The notes under the pieces were generated by a model. It was given only the letters and a program-made list of their open reading frames with translations. It was not told where the DNA came from and ran no database searches. The position numbers and the translations under genes are program-made. From Cristatella mucedo (lineage: Eukaryota; Bryozoa; Phylactolaemata; Cristatellidae): DNA of 64,000 nucleotides. This document shows, piece after piece, positions 49,632 through 64,000 of the stretch. Numbering within the stretch: position 1 is the stretch's first letter; each line of letters starts with the position of its first letter. The stretch lies in NCBI GenBank assembly GCA_009760855.2, contig WPIO01000052.1, forward strand, positions 1,642,501 to 1,706,500, given 5' to 3'.

Positions 49632-49868
49632 TTGAGCTACTTATACATCATAAATATAATCGCATTATGCCAACAATGTCCCGAGGCAGTATTAGCCGTC
49701 GAGCAGCATATTGCAGCATTTGAACGTACTATTCTTGAAACTATGGATACCCTGAAGGCAGAGATACGTCAACGTCTGAAGCAAAAGTTGAATGAGCCTT
49801 CCAAAAAGGTCGTGGCTAGCCAGCAGTCTGCTGAGAGTGATACTGAGACTGCTACGAGACACACTTAA
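49632..49868 (+). pseudogene. Coiled-coil-like ORF remnant, unrecognised
   Basis: An open frame of about 78 codons. Its middle part (EQHIAAFERTILETMDTLKAEIRQRLKQKL) shows heptad-like spacing of hydrophobic residues with charged residues between, followed by a Ser/Thr/Glu-rich end. This composition looks more protein-like than the surrounding random frames. There is no good start context, and a LINE-A 3' end lies immediately downstream (49895-50068). It could be a decayed exon or a relic of a retroelement gag/ORF1; I do not recognise a family. Confidence 0.2.
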
Positions 49869-49894
49869 ATGCGCGCATGGCATCGGAAGGCTTA

Positions 49895-50068
49895 TAATAT
49901 AAAAAAAAATAATAATAAACTTGATAAAGCGTTCTCATAGAACTCAATCTCATTCTAGGCGCTTTGTAATTGCTGCAAAGGGAAACGCGATTGAGTGGTG
50001 ACTAATATCATGCTTGATAAACAACATGAATAGCATGGTTAGGGGTGACATGCACAGGGTTGAACATA
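49895..50068 (-). mobile_element. LINE-A 3' UTR and tail
   Basis: AAT-type tail, terminal hairpin (49922-49965) and about 100 bases of 3' UTR in minus orientation, ending in the CACCCCTAACC-equivalent. It separates two protein-like open frames. Confidence 0.8.
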
Positions 50069-50230
50069 CTGCTGTTAGTCTAGACGATGGCAGAGCGATC
50101 GGGTGACCAGTGTAGCGCTGGTGCAGGCCGTAGTTGAAGCCCCGCGTGCTGAAATTGCTGCACCCAATAAACGGCTTGAGATGCCAAAGATTCTGATTTC
50201 ATCCGATAGCATAGCAATGTCCACTGGTAG

Positions 50231-50473
50231 CGTTCAGGTGTCTGGTACCTTGACCCTGACGACCGGTGCAAGGAACGCAGCGTGGTCGCTCTTCTTGAGT
50301 CGGTTATGGCCAACGTGGTGCCAGCTGCGACTGTTTTAGCGCGCTTCGAGACTGATACTGCTATTGATATTGATGCTGTAGACTGCTGCTCTGACGCCGG
50401 GCAAGCGGATTTCCTTCACCGCGACCCTACGACAGTGGTCCTACTACTAAAATTGTGTATTCCCTACGAGTAA
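50231..50473 (+). pseudogene. Protein-like open frame just after the LINE-A insertion, unrecognised
   Basis: A frame from just after TAG (50228-50230 region) to TAA reads through LDPDDRCKERSVVALLESV and continues with an acidic, hydrophobic-patterned segment. An overlapping frame (50103-50339) also has non-random composition. Together with the remnant on the other side of the LINE-A 3' end, this suggests one older coding segment split by the LINE insertion and damaged by a frameshift. No family is recognised and chance is possible. Confidence 0.15.
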
Positions 50474-50511
50474 TGAGACATTCGACGACTCTCGCTGCAT
50501 GCCCGATGAGG

Positions 50512-50640
50512 AGGCTCGTCACATGCCTCACATGCCCGATGCCTCACATGCCTCACATGCCCGATGCCTCACATGCCTCACATGTCCGATGCCTCACATG
50601 CCTCACATGCCCGATGAGGAGGCTCGCCGCTGTTTCCGCG
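50512..50640. repeat. Nested tandem repeat, 25-bp unit of 7+9+9
   Basis: Built of CCCGATG and CCTCACATG modules; about four units, bracketed on both sides by CCCGATGAGGAGGCTCG. Confidence 0.9.
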
Positions 50641-50892
50641 AGACGATGTGAAACGCTGCGTCGTGGCAATGCCTCGCATACCGCTGCTTTACGCTGACGC
50701 GAGGAGGACCGCCGGAATTATCCCCCGAGTTCTTCGTTTTCGTCTTGACGACTGCTCTTTTTGGCAATGTTCTGTGTGGCGAAAAAAATGCTAGGTGCGA
50801 CGGCTCATTGATTTATAATCGCGAAGAGAACTGCCCCATCTATCTTTCTATCTCGCTAGTTCTGCGTTTACACGACGACTCGTTTTAATAAC

Positions 50893-50978
50893 AATAAAAA
50901 ATAATAATAATACATTTGTATAGCGTCCTCAGAGAACTGAATCTCTCTCTCTAGGCACTTTACAGATGCTGCATATAA
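50893..50978 (-). mobile_element. LINE-A/SINE-A type terminal hairpin and tail
   Basis: AAT repeat, CATTTGTATAGCGTCCTCAG and TCTCTCTCTCTAGGCACTTTAC are the reverse complement of the shared tail. The body is not recognisable beyond about 50978. Confidence 0.7.
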
Positions 50979-51151
50979 AGCATTACCAAATGTTAGATGG
51001 TATCGTACGTAAGCAGCAGGCGTAGTGTAAGCAGGTACATGTACACGAAGGACGATTTTATTATTCCGGCCGAGGACGGCCTTAATTTAAGGAAAGGAAA
51101 TGGCGTCGTGTTAGATCAACAAGATTAGGGCATATTCATTATTTATTTTAT

Positions 51152-51255
51152 TATTATAATATGATATATATATTATATATATATATATATATATATTAAT
51201 GTTACATTATATATTATATATTATTATAATATATAATATTTATATATTATAGCGG
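51152..51255. repeat. AT microsatellite
   Basis: AT and ATT units. Confidence 0.9.
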
Positions 51256-52659
51256 TTCCTGAATCGTAACGGCTAAGAAACAACTCGGCGATCAACAATG
51301 GCCAAGGTTTCGGAAAAGCAGTGACCTAGTACTAAGCAGTCCGACGGTTCTACTGCCGTTGAGACCCATGTTGCGCCCTAGGGCTTGAGCCGTACGACAG
51401 TTGCATTATACTGTGGCTGGTTTTGGAAGCCCGCAACCCTCCGTCGTCTCTGTCGAAAAGGCTTCTTCGCTCTGTGGATATGTAGTGGCTATACTAAGGT
51501 ATGGGCGCTCGCTGCTGCCGTGCTCGCCACTGTCGTCTTAACAGCGCGCGTCGGTGCTGCATTTACGATTCGATAACCTGACTAACTTCCAAGGCTCAGA
51601 GCCTCGCCGGTAAATGCCGGGTGGCTGCAGAGACCGGCGATTCTACGAGCGCCGCTTGCGGCCTAGGTCTATCCGGAAGTGGAAGCCACCACGCCCCGTT
51701 TGCAACGCTAAAGGCTTGGAATTTTTTTTTATGCAAATAGCGAGATTAAAAAACTTAAACACAAATAGTCAAGATACTAAGCTTATTGATGGGTAAAGAG
51801 ATTTCTGAGCGTATTTCGAAGGAACGTCCGTGACCTCGTACGTCACTCGTCCTCGAGGTTCAGCGTCAGTAACAAAACTCTGGCTCCGCCATTGGCTGTA
51901 AGCTCTTGTGGATTTCCTTAAGGCAGAGGGGTATGTTCGCAGCGGCGCCGCACTGCATAGTGATTCACATCCCTTATTGCAAGCGTCGAACGGCCATCTC
52001 ACTCAGATAGCTGCTCGACTATGTGCGCTCCAGCGAAGCGGCCATTTTGACAAAATTTCTATATTCGGAATCGTGCCAGTGTCCCTCGAGTTGGTCTCAA
52101 CGTTGGCTTAGAAATCGCCTAGTGCAGACGTACTCCGACCGACAGTAATGGTCTTCGCTACGAGCGACGGCCTCGCGCATGCGCAGGTGCTAAGGTAATC
52201 GCTCGCGAGTTCGCGCGTACGTTCCGCAGGCGTCCGTGGCAGGCCTAATGGGTTTCGCGTCGTTGCCAGTTCAGCGCGAGCTTGCTACGGAGTTCTCGTG
52301 GCTGTCTGTGGCTAACAAGTAGCCGTTGTAATTTGTTATGCCAATTCAGTGATTGCTTCTCCGTCTGCTTCCCACCCTAACGCTGGCTAGAGGATCCGAG
52401 CGCGGCATTCCTGTTGTTGGACGTGAGTCGAGATGCTGGCGAATCAGAGCGCGGCGTTTCTGTTGGTTGCAAAGGCAGTTCCTGTGAGAGTTAACGTCTG
52501 CACGCGTTTTGGAAATACAAAGTTGCCCAGTACTGTTTTATACGAGTGTTCTGGAAAGTCGTTTGCCGTTTAGCACGGCACGCACACTACACTCACAACA
52601 CTAAGCTCTTTTTTAAAACCCGACGCTGCCAGGTAATGCAATATAATGCATTTCCGCCT
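51256..52659. other. No gene seen
   Basis: Unique-looking DNA; frames are short. Confidence 0.5.
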
Positions 52660-52740
52660 GTAACTCCACAAAGCCACGAGGACTTCACAGATTTTATGCA
52701 GATGGGCTTTCTATAGCGCCATAAAAGCCAAAGCATCTTT
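52660..52740 (-). mobile_element. Fragment of the LINE-B 3' end
   Basis: TAACTCCACAAAGCCACGAG is the reverse complement of the LINE-B terminal block (CTTTGTGGAGCTACAG). Only about 35 bases align with confidence. Confidence 0.35.
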
Positions 52741-52958
52741 CCATGTGTAGAGCCGAGGTCTGGCAGGGGAGGTACAGAGCAAGTGCCACCGGAAGCGAGC
52801 GAGCAGGCGATATCTTGGGTGCAGACTCAAGTTATCGCTGAACAAACGCGAACCCTCGACGAAAGTGGACATTAAAACACAGACCAAAAGCGTCAGTACA
52901 GCACCTCAGGACTTTCGTCTGACCACCGATGGGCATTGCAGATGTTGAGCCATTAGAG

Positions 52959-52959
<1 letters not shown>

Positions 52960-52994
<35 letters not shown>

Positions 52995-52998
52995 CCTC

Positions 52999-53068
<70 letters not shown>

Positions 53069-53072
53069 TTCT
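52960..53072. repeat. (CT)n microsatellite
   Basis: CT run with CCCT interruptions. Confidence 0.97.
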
Positions 53073-53566
53073 CACGACAATTCCCCCAGTGAGTATACAG
53101 ACGGCAAAAGCCAAAGCCACAGGAGAAGCTCGGTTAGTGAAAACACCAAAATTGGGTTTTGTAGCTTACGCTCTCGCGTATAATCCACGCGCCTTGGCTG
53201 TATTCCATGTTTCTCGATCTTAATGGCTGTAATACTGGTGCATCCTGCTCGAGGTTGTGCGTCTCGAACGTCAGGCGTGACTTTCGTTTCTACAAGGTTC
53301 TGTGCATGACCACCATTCGCAGGCGAGGACTTACCCTTCCGGTACTTTGGCCTCTCTGGAAAACCCTCCAGGCATCTGTATGGCTCATAGCGCTATGTAT
53401 CGGCAGCCGGGTGGCCGGATTGGCTATTTTCGGTCAACGGGCGAAAATGCCGCCGGCGGCGTTTCGAATCTTTCAGGTCGTAAGTAGTGTAGCTGTTGGC
53501 TGATTAGATTAACGCCCATTCTCGGTAATATATGCACTGCTTTGTCCAGGATACAAAACTAAATAC
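53073..53566. other. No gene seen
   Basis: Unique-looking DNA before a SINE-B copy. Confidence 0.5.
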
Positions 53567-53716
53567 ACTAGCTGATTTAACAGCCTTATTTAAATAGTGA
53601 ATAGCCTTTACGGCCATCGCCACCACTGGCAGCAGTCAATAAAGGATCGCCCACTAAAAGACTCGAACCCACAACTCAGGTCGTGAAGTGCGAGCACCTT
53701 ACCCATGACACATCGA
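53567..53716 (-). mobile_element. SINE-B copy, near full length
   Basis: Minus strand: GGGTAAGGTGCTCGCACTTCACGACC, B box GTGGGTTCGAGTC, body GGCGATCCTTTATTG…GGCGATGGCCGTAAAGG, tail AATAAGGCTGTTAAATCAGC. Carries the short, not the long, palindrome. Confidence 0.75.
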
Positions 53717-53794
53717 CTAGAATGTGCGGCACTAACTACGTGACCCCAGGGATGGCCCAATCCTTGGTTGTTTGTCAGAATACCGAAAATCTTC

Positions 53795-54449
53795 GAACGA
53801 CAGCCACAGCTTGCTGATCAACCGCTCTATGCACTCAGGCGCTTACAGCTAGTGCAAATCTCTACTGCTAAACTTGTCTGTCGTGAGCGCCACAGTTCCC
53901 ACATCACACTACTTCTCATCGACCTCCACTGGCTTCCAGTCAAGTAACGCATCGAATTCAAGGTTTTTTCACTCACTTTTAGGTTCCTTCTTTCTTTGGC
54001 TCCAGCCTACCTGTCAGATCTACTGCCCCACCACGATAAGCGTCTTACCACCGCTTTTCGGAATCTATGTGTTTACCTATACCTTATACAAATCTCAAAT
54101 CCTTTGGAGACCGCGCCTTTAGTTCGCATGCTCCTAAAGCCTGGAACTCACTCCCGAATTGAGTCGCGACATCTCCTGACTTGTCCAAATTTAAAAAGAA
54201 TCTAAAACGCACCTATTTATGACAGCATTTAGTAGGTCCCTGTGATTCGTCCTTTATGTGCTTTTGCGTGCTGACTGCATGCTGCCACTAACCAAACTTG
54301 TATGCTGACCCTGTGCATGTCACCCCTAACCATGTTATTCTTGTTGTTTATTGGGCATACTAACACTAACCATTCAATCGTGCTCCCTTTGCAGCAATTG
54401 TAAAGTACCTAGAAAGAGATCGAGTTCTTTGAGGGCGCTATATCAATTG

Positions 54450-54481
<32 letters not shown>
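53795..54481 (+). mobile_element. LINE-A copy, older, C-terminal region plus 3' UTR and tail
   Basis: The same segment as the copy at 19.9 kb, from the [16 protein letters not shown]-equivalent region onward, but with frameshifts and a stop. It is followed by the 3' UTR with its GCATGC/GCTGACCC motifs, the terminal hairpin near 54402-54440 and a clean ATT repeat (54453-54481). Clearly more diverged than the 19.9 and 25.8 kb copies. Confidence 0.85.
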
Positions 54482-56875
<2,394 letters not shown>

Positions 56876-57449
56876 GATCAGATGAAGTTCACGCTCTATT
56901 GAAATAAAATCAACTCAGTATAAGTGGCGAGTAGATAGCACGACTGACGGAGGTGGTACGGCCCAAATCTACCGAAAAGCGTTCGCGAGGCTCGGGCTTT
57001 CAGGCAGCGATCGGGGGGGGGGGGGACTGGGGGCGCTCGTGAGTGGAGATTTGCAGCCAAGGCTTGCTTTAGGCCCGCAATGCAACCCGTACAACACAGC
57101 GGTGGGTGGGGGGGTGGTCGCACTAGCTTGATTGGTTGGTTGTCTGGGAAGGAAAGCGGAGTGTTGCAGCCACGAGCTCGTCGCGCGCCCCCGGCTAGAT
57201 TAGGAGCTGGACCGATGAGGAGCTGGACTGTCGTCCGCTCGACCTCGGGGTCGCCCCCGCAAAGCAGCAGGCCGCCTCGCCGACAGCGTCGCTCGCTTGG
57301 CTGACCAGCTGCTCGGCTGGAGGCAACTGTGCAAGGGAGCGGCTGGGCCAGAAGAGAAGCTCGCTGGCAAATGTAAGTATCACTTGAATGCCGTTAAATA
57401 CAACTTGAAAAGTCAAACGATCGATGCAGCGCCCCAAAAACCTATCTTA
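56876..57449. other. No gene seen
   Basis: G runs at 57012-57024 and 57109-57115; nothing recognised. Confidence 0.5.
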
Positions 57450-57793
57450 TAATAACATAATAATTATACGCTTGATACAGCGCCCTCAGATAACTCAATC
57501 TCTTTCTAGGCGCTTTGAATTAGCTGCAAAGGTAATGCGATCGAATGGTGGGAGGTATCATGCTTGATAAATAACACGAATAACATGGTTAGGGGTGAAA
57601 TGCACAGGGTCAGCATGCAAGTGTCGTTAGTGGCAGCATGCACAGTGTCAGCACGCATAAGCACATACAGGACGAATCACAGGGACCCAATTAATGCTGT
57701 CCTAAATAGTTGCATTTTTAAGTTGTTTTTAAATGTGGTCAAGTCTGGAGATGTTGTGACGCAAGTCGGGAATGAGTTCCAGAACTTTTAAGG
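57450..57793 (-). mobile_element. LINE-A 3' end, about 340 bases
   Basis: Minus-strand copy with degraded tail, terminal hairpin (57480-57522), 3' UTR with GCATGC and GCTGACCC motifs, and the last part of the coding region (equivalents of [21 protein letters not shown]). 5'-truncated. Confidence 0.85.
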
Positions 57794-58337
57794 ATTCCCC
57801 CAAAGTGCTATCACCTGGCGAAGGGTCTTCGTGGCGAGTTCTAGCCAGTGGCTACGGTCACACCACGCTTTCCTTAAATAGAGAAATGCGAATGTAGCTG
57901 CCGGCAGCAGATCTGACGTATTCACTTTGTGTTTCAAACCCATAAACCGAAAGCACACCAGTCATCAAAATCTAGGTGGTGACAAAACTCGGTCTCCGAG
58001 CTAACTTATTCACCAGACACTCACGCTCTTCCTTTGCAGAACCAGACGAGCAAGAACGAAGCAAAATGGCTGCTTTCGCGTAAAGCAGCGTCTCGCTCTG
58101 AGAGCTCACTGCATGCAGCAACAGCATTCGTCTGTCTATGTGCACTCCGTTCCGCCTTATAAAAAGTACACACATTGTCATAGAGCCGAAACAGATGTAA
58201 AAGCGATGTAAGATCTGAAATGAGGTAGAAAAAAAATTAATGCAACAGGTATGTCAAAGATTGGTATATAGATTACGTACATTGGAGTTTAGCCAAGACT
58301 TGAGCCGAACGAAGGTCGCGAGAGCGCTGCTGCAACT

Positions 58338-58380
58338 CGTTTCTAAGTCTGTAGCTCCACGAAGTCACGAGTGTCACAAT
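58338..58380 (-). mobile_element. Short match to the LINE-B 3' end
   Basis: CTGTAGCTCCACGAAGTCACGAG is the reverse complement of the LINE-B terminal block with a few changes. Too short to define an insertion. Confidence 0.3.
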
Positions 58381-59217
58381 TGAATGCTACGCTGAGTAAG
58401 TTCCTCTATTTAGCGAATTCGATGCCCCAAAGGCTTCCCTCGAGAAACGAGTTCGATTCGATGCTACGCTCTTGCCTATGGAGGATACGGATTGAGCGTG
58501 GCATTTCACCGTGTACGAGAAAATTGACGTTTGGCGTAGCTTGCCGTGACGGTCGCAGAGGGTAGTAAGGTGTGGTTTCTTTGGCGATCTGAAAAATATG
58601 CCACCATCTCCTCACATCTATTCTACACTAACATTTCCGAGGCTACACGTTTCCGTTTGACCAAGTTGCACGCTAGCAGGAATCTACCAATGGCAGAGAC
58701 ATTTGAAATGAACTCGCTGCTGCTGCTGCAACGTATTCGGTGCCACTTTACTTAACCGTGCATCAGTGGGGTCGGCTGTACAATCTCTATACATACAGTG
58801 GTTGCCATGTGGGTGCTGTTTGGCTGTAGAAGCAAATGCAGTGGCCGAACGCGGAATGTTCATCAACATTTTACGCGTGCTCACCCGAGAGCAAAATATC
58901 CGAGCTTGGCCCAAGGGAAGGCCACTAGCGACAACCTTGAAAGGCGGCCATGACACATCCAGGTGGGATGACAGGTGCCGGTAAACACTTGAGACCCTGT
59001 CTGTCAGCCATCTAGACGTCTGAGTGTCACCTAGCTCTGCTATCTGCGGGCAGGTCTGTTTTTGTGTGTGAGCTTGTTTGTTGCTCTTTCCTTGTGTGTG
59101 TTTCTTGGTCAGTCTCCCTTGAGCTGCCTCAGAAGGGAACAACATACTGTCACACTAGCTGCCTTCTGAATTCACCGAGCTTAAGCTGCCACCGCCAGCA
59201 TGTGTTGCACAAAGGGG

Positions 59218-59316
59218 GGCCGGGTGGTTTAAGCCGATCGGAGTAGAAGTGCGGCAAGTGGCCTCCTTAGGCCTCCATCGTGGACGAACGCTAGAGGTTC
59301 ACGTCCCACCATGAAT
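59218..59316 (+). other. Possible tRNA-like relic
   Basis: GGTGGTTTAAGCCGATCGG could be an A box and AGAGGTTCACGTCCCACC a damaged B box, with a longer variable part between, as in Leu/Ser tRNAs. No clean cloverleaf can be drawn by eye. Another isolated A-box-like stretch is at 59578-59602. Confidence 0.2.
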
Positions 59317-60188
59317 CGCGGCGTCTCTCTAAGGACTGAACGACAGTAGAGAACATTCAACGACATCGAGTTCCCAAGGGAAGCAGAGCCTACAGGAGCC
59401 CGAGGGCGGGTGCATCTCGTTCTCCATCTCGTCTTTCAGGATATGCCTGCACGTTGAAGGAGTCTGATTCTCGCACGAAAGTCCGCTAAAGACTTTGCTG
59501 CAGCTCGACAGAAGGTGCCTGTGTCATAGCATAACATCTGGCGCCTCCCGGAAAACTGAATGCCATTCAGGAGCAGTTGGTCTAGTGATTACGGCCGGCT
59601 CACACTAAATGAGCGTTCGGCGTGCGCATCCTGCTCAGAGCTTTGCTGCCTCGCGGTACCGACTGTTGCAAGGGGCGACTTGGATGTAGCGAAAAAACAC
59701 GCTTGAATATATACCTTCCAAATTTAACGGCATTTGCTTAACATGTTTCGAGCTTCTGCAAAGTTCCATTGGCTCCACGGAGCTTCACTGCAGGATCGAA
59801 GTATCGCAGTGAGTCTCAGTTAAGCCTAATACGCTCTCCTAGTGGAGGGGGAGGGGCCTCAGCAACGGATCAGAAGACAATCCTGCACAGTTTCTGTCAC
59901 CTCGCGAATCTCTAATCGCCTCGATCCATCACCCAGCTGCACTTTCGATACTGCTCCGTCTTGACGTATCGTCTCTTGAATCCATTATGTGAGACACACT
60001 GGCTAAGGGCTCCCACCAGCATTTAATTGCCGCTAACAGCTTTCGGTATTCAAAGCATAGACCGGCAATTCAGATGTCCAGGCGCTTGTACACATAACAC
60101 ACTATTTGATAGTCGAAAACGACGGAAAAATGAAATGAATTATCAATCGTTGTCCTTAATATCAGTAGCCCCTCGTACCCAGGTTCAG

Positions 60189-60516
<328 letters not shown>

Positions 60517-62649
60517 TGACAGAGACAGATAGAGACAGATAGAGACTGACAGACGGATAAAAAAGAAAAACAACGAGGCAGACAGACAGACAGAGGGAGT
60601 CATCTGGAGCGTACACTCGTTCCGGGCAGTCGGCAGAAGCCTGAAGGGGAGTACTGGGCGGTGCGTTACGTGACACGCCTCTTTTAAAGGGTCGGTCCGA
60701 AGGGAACTCGGGGCTTTCCGGCCCCCATTCAGTATGCCTGTGCTTACAATGCTGGTGGCGTAGAGAGAATTCACTAATCATTTCGACACTGCTGGCCGAC
60801 TTGAGATTGCTTCTTGCTCATCCTCGACGTTCTTTAAAAATGAGGTGTGCCGGGTAAAACAAGTCTAGCGGGTAGCGAGACCCAGCGTAAACGCGTCAAA
60901 TGAGCTCAAGCTGGCGCCGCCCACCGAAGGCGCTGCAGCGATCAGACGTTCGGATCGCCGTTCATCCGCTCCTATCGACCGTTCGGCCGCTTCCGGCAAT
61001 GCTTCGCATAATTATATCCCTGGTCGGATGGCCACGTCCTTCCGATTCTCGCCGCCGCGATACAGAGACGGGGGGGGGGAGGACGTCCCTTCAATCTCGC
61101 TGTCTTGTCTATCCTCGCTGGGGTGGTGCCCCCCCCCCCCCCCCGCAGTTCCCCTGTCGCTCGAGTACCGCAGCTGACTGGCAGGCGGATCAGTCAGCAT
61201 TGGAGCATTGGGTCGCTGACTCACGCCGACCGAGCAGCCAACCCCACCTCCGCAGGCAGCTGGGGGGCTGTGAGTGGGTGGCGAAAACGACTGTTATTGC
61301 GGATTTATCGGGCTACAGCTCGAGCAGCGGTCTGCATGCAGCCAGTCAACACGCCCGTAGATTATTAAGTGGCCAGTGGCGGTGGGCGGGCGAGGCGCAG
61401 CGACGCCGGCCGGCGCATGCTTGTACGTAGCCTACGTACTATGTACATCTAGTGCTGATCTCGCAGGAAGGGGGGCCGACAGTCGCCGGGTCAGCCGTAC
61501 TGCCGAAGCTGCCCCGAGGAAGATTGAGTACCGTTGCTGTCGCCGCCGCCGCCGCCGGTGCACGACCCTTGATGTTGGACTGCAGCTGACACCTCTAGCG
61601 GACGAGCAGACGTGCGGGCAAGAAGGGCAGACGTCACTTGGCGCCAGTGGATAGCCACCGGACGATGGCGGGGAGCTGCCGGAGCCCAGAAGCCAAAGCC
61701 AAATCGGCCTTAACCTTAGACTGAGAGCGCTAAGCGACCCAAGTGTGCCCGCCTCAGCTATGTCGGGTGCTATACAGTCTGCGACCGCTCGGCCTTTGAT
61801 GACTTCCCCGAAGAGTAGCCACTATTGCGTGCTCCTGCGAGGCATCGCTTCCGATGCTATTTGCTGCAGAAGACGGTTCGTGCTTGGCTCGGAACTCTTC
61901 GCTCCATGCTGCGGTCCGGCTCTTTATGCATTGCGACTAGGAAACGAAGGATAAGTCTTGCGCATTCCACTGTGAAGTGATCTCAAGAGAGGCGGCTGTG
62001 CTCACTACTGCATTGGAGGGAAAGAGTCCGAGCTGCAGCCCAGAGTGAGGCTGTAACCCAGAGCGAGGCACAGAGCAAGCTTCGCTCTGGGCCATTGTAC
62101 GTAGTGCTTCAATGCCCGTTCGAGCCGCCTTCATTTCTGTCCCAGACATTTGAGACCGTCGTCCGTAGAGTAGCGACCGCTGATATTGATATTGATATAG
62201 TGGTGCTCTACTATTACTTCAGCTGCCTATAAGCGAGAGCATAGATATTCAGGACTCGCTTCCGCTCACTCCGGGGCTTCCGATCGAGTTATTGTGGTTG
62301 GATTCGGTCTGTTGCTTCGGATGAGTGGGCGCAGGAAAATAGGATTATTTCGCTCCACACGCCCTGCCTCTTGTAAAAAAGAAAAGAACAAGCAGTGAGA
62401 CCTCGGTTTGTGTCGGCTCGTGTCGAATTTCGTGAGGTCCGTGCCGTCGAGGCGCTTCGAGTTAGAGGAAATGCTTAATATCTAGCAGCCAGGGTGAGCC
62501 GGCGGTGCGCCTCGGCAAAGATTGGAGAGGGTGGTCAGCCGGGGACGAGGAAGTTAGGGAGGTCAGCCGGGACAGAAGCGAGTGGACGTGGCCGCAAGTC
62601 AGGGCAGCGCTACTACAAGTGCTATGGCCGAGCCAGACGGCGAGGACGC
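60517..62649. other. No gene seen
   Basis: G and C runs at 61071-61080 and 61129-61144. The 176-codon frame at 60900-61430 shows no domain. Confidence 0.5.
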
Positions 62650-62935
62650 TGGCAGCGGGTTGAAAATAAAAAGGTATGCATGCGCTGAAAAGCTAACAGC
62701 GCATCTATTTAAGCAACATTTAGAGGGTCCCGTGACTTTTCCTCTGTGTGCTTATGCGTGCTGACACTGCATACTGCTAATCAAACACATTTGCATGCTG
62801 ACGCTATGCACGTCACCTCTAACCATGCCATGCTTGTTGTCATTGAGCATGCTTCCACTAACCAGTCAACCGTAAAGTTCCTAGAAAGAGAATAACTTCT
62901 TTGAGGGAGCTATAAAGTACATTATTATTATGCAA
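62650..62935 (+). mobile_element. LINE-A 3' end, diverged
   Basis: Starts near the last codons of the LINE-A protein (equivalent of KLTAHLFKQHLEGP), followed by the 3' UTR with the GCGTGCTGACACTG and GCATGCTGAC motifs, a diverged terminal hairpin and a short ATT tail at 62923-62932. Confidence 0.75.
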
Positions 62936-63418
62936 TCTCCGAGGCTAGCATGAATAAGGAAAAGCTGCATAGCAGATTGCCATAAAATTAGTCTGGCAAA
63001 CGCTCGCAGTTAGCATGGCAAAAAGAACCACCCTTTTTACCTGTAGCTCATCTTACAGGCTATAGAGTGAGACCCCGACTAATTTATTGCAAGCAAGCAG
63101 GCGGCATGCTTTGGCTCAAATTGATCCTTGCTGACGCCACTAGCCACCGATCTAGGCCGCAAGAAGATCCGGCCATCTCTTGAAAACAGTCATTTTGCTT
63201 GCTGCTTACGCTAGTGCCTAAGCGTCCAGCGAACCTCTGCTAGTGGAACTAATGCGAGAGATTTCAACTAGGATAGGTGAAGCTTTTTCAATTCCCGGCG
63301 AGAATGGTTTACTATCTGGCATCCGCGTAGGAGGGGAACGGCCCATTGAACAGCTCATGCACGCCATGCTGCTCGGAGCGGAACTTCTAAGCCAGCCTCA
63401 GTAAGGGAAAAGTAATAG
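62936..63418. other. No gene seen
   Basis: Unique-looking DNA between a LINE-A end and a SINE-B copy. Confidence 0.5.
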
Positions 63419-63566
63419 CTACCTGATTCAATAGCCTCATTTAAATAGCAGCAAGGGAGGCCCAACGGGCTGCCGCTTGTTGACGGCAAGAGAGGATTGC
63501 CAGCTGTAACCCACTGGAAACCATGACCCGGCTGGTGATGAGCGAGTGCCGTACCCGAGAGGACTA
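63419..63566 (-). mobile_element. SINE-B copy, diverged
   Basis: Minus strand: TCGGGTACGGCACTCGCTCATC, a lost B box, body with GGCAATCCTCTCTTG and tail AAATGAGGCTATTGAATCAGG. Confidence 0.65.
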
Positions 63567-63925
63567 AGACCCGTCGGGCGGACGACTCGACTTTCGCTTT
63601 GCACAGGGTGCTTGCTGTGCCGATACGTCCAGCTCTGAGGTTACTTTTTCTGCCATTAGCTAGCCATTGCTTCCGGTGCGAGAAAATCGCCAACCCTGTG
63701 CAAACCGTACAGGCAGTCCTGTCTGATGCTTTTGCAAGGCTGACGGTGGTGAGAGAGCGCTGGAAGGAGCCTGGTCGCTGTCACCTGTCGATAGTTACTC
63801 GGTGCTGACTGGTAGCGTGCGTCGAACCTGTTCGCTCCGAGTCTTACCGATGCAAGGTGAAGGTCATCGAAACACCTGGCTGACGCATGACGATCGGGAA
63901 GCGAATTATGTCTGCTGTATTAATG

Positions 63926-64000
63926 AAGATAATAATACATTTGATATAGTTCCCTCAGAAAACTTAATCTCTTTCTAGGCACTTTACATTTACTGCAAAG
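63926..64000 (-). mobile_element. LINE-A 3' end running off the window
   Basis: AATAATACATTTGATATAG, the terminal hairpin and TTTACTGCAAAG on the plus strand. The rest of this minus-strand copy lies beyond the window edge. Confidence 0.75.

Overview
This is a piece of an animal nuclear genome. The evidence is a single-exon IRF2BP-family gene with a strong Kozak context, 5'-truncated CR1/L2-type LINEs, tRNA-derived SINEs with A and B boxes, long dinucleotide microsatellites and CpG-dense blocks. The N-terminal zinc finger of the IRF2BP protein (MLHDFSE rather than the vertebrate MIWDFTE form, recalled from family knowledge) suggests an invertebrate bilaterian, perhaps a spiralian. The species cannot be named from this window.

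Layout. 1-24.4 kb is gene-poor DNA with microsatellites, SINE copies in both orientations, and LINE pieces at 9.6, 17-18.6 and 19.9-20.6 kb. At 23.5-23.9 kb there is a very regular 14-bp minisatellite. 24.4-33 kb is GC-rich and CpG-dense and is interrupted by a 1.2-kb LINE copy (25.8-27.1 kb) that keeps the reverse transcriptase YADD motif. No gene is recognisable in the CpG-dense block, although it looks promoter-like. 33-42.3 kb is again repeat-rich, with a degenerate 17-bp minisatellite, a GA tract and LINE fragments. 42.8-44.9 kb on the minus strand carries the only confidently recognised gene, an intact intronless IRF2BP-like co-regulator. Its putative promoter lies in a second CpG-dense block (44.9-47.5 kb). 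47.5-64 kb is repeat-rich: inverted SINE pieces, LINE 3' ends, a pogo/Tigger-like miniature transposon inside an AT microsatellite, and a compound GA/GT/CAGA microsatellite.

Repeat biology is the main content. One LINE family (here LINE-A) and one tRNA-derived SINE family (SINE-A) end in the same hairpin and the same ATT-type tail, the arrangement expected when a SINE uses the LINE's reverse transcriptase. A second SINE family (SINE-B) has a different end, and a second LINE-like family (LINE-B) has a distinctive 3' segment found at several loci. Family names are local labels. I found no previously undescribed protein-coding system; the LINE/SINE pair, the LINE with an inverted segment and the minisatellites are the best leads.
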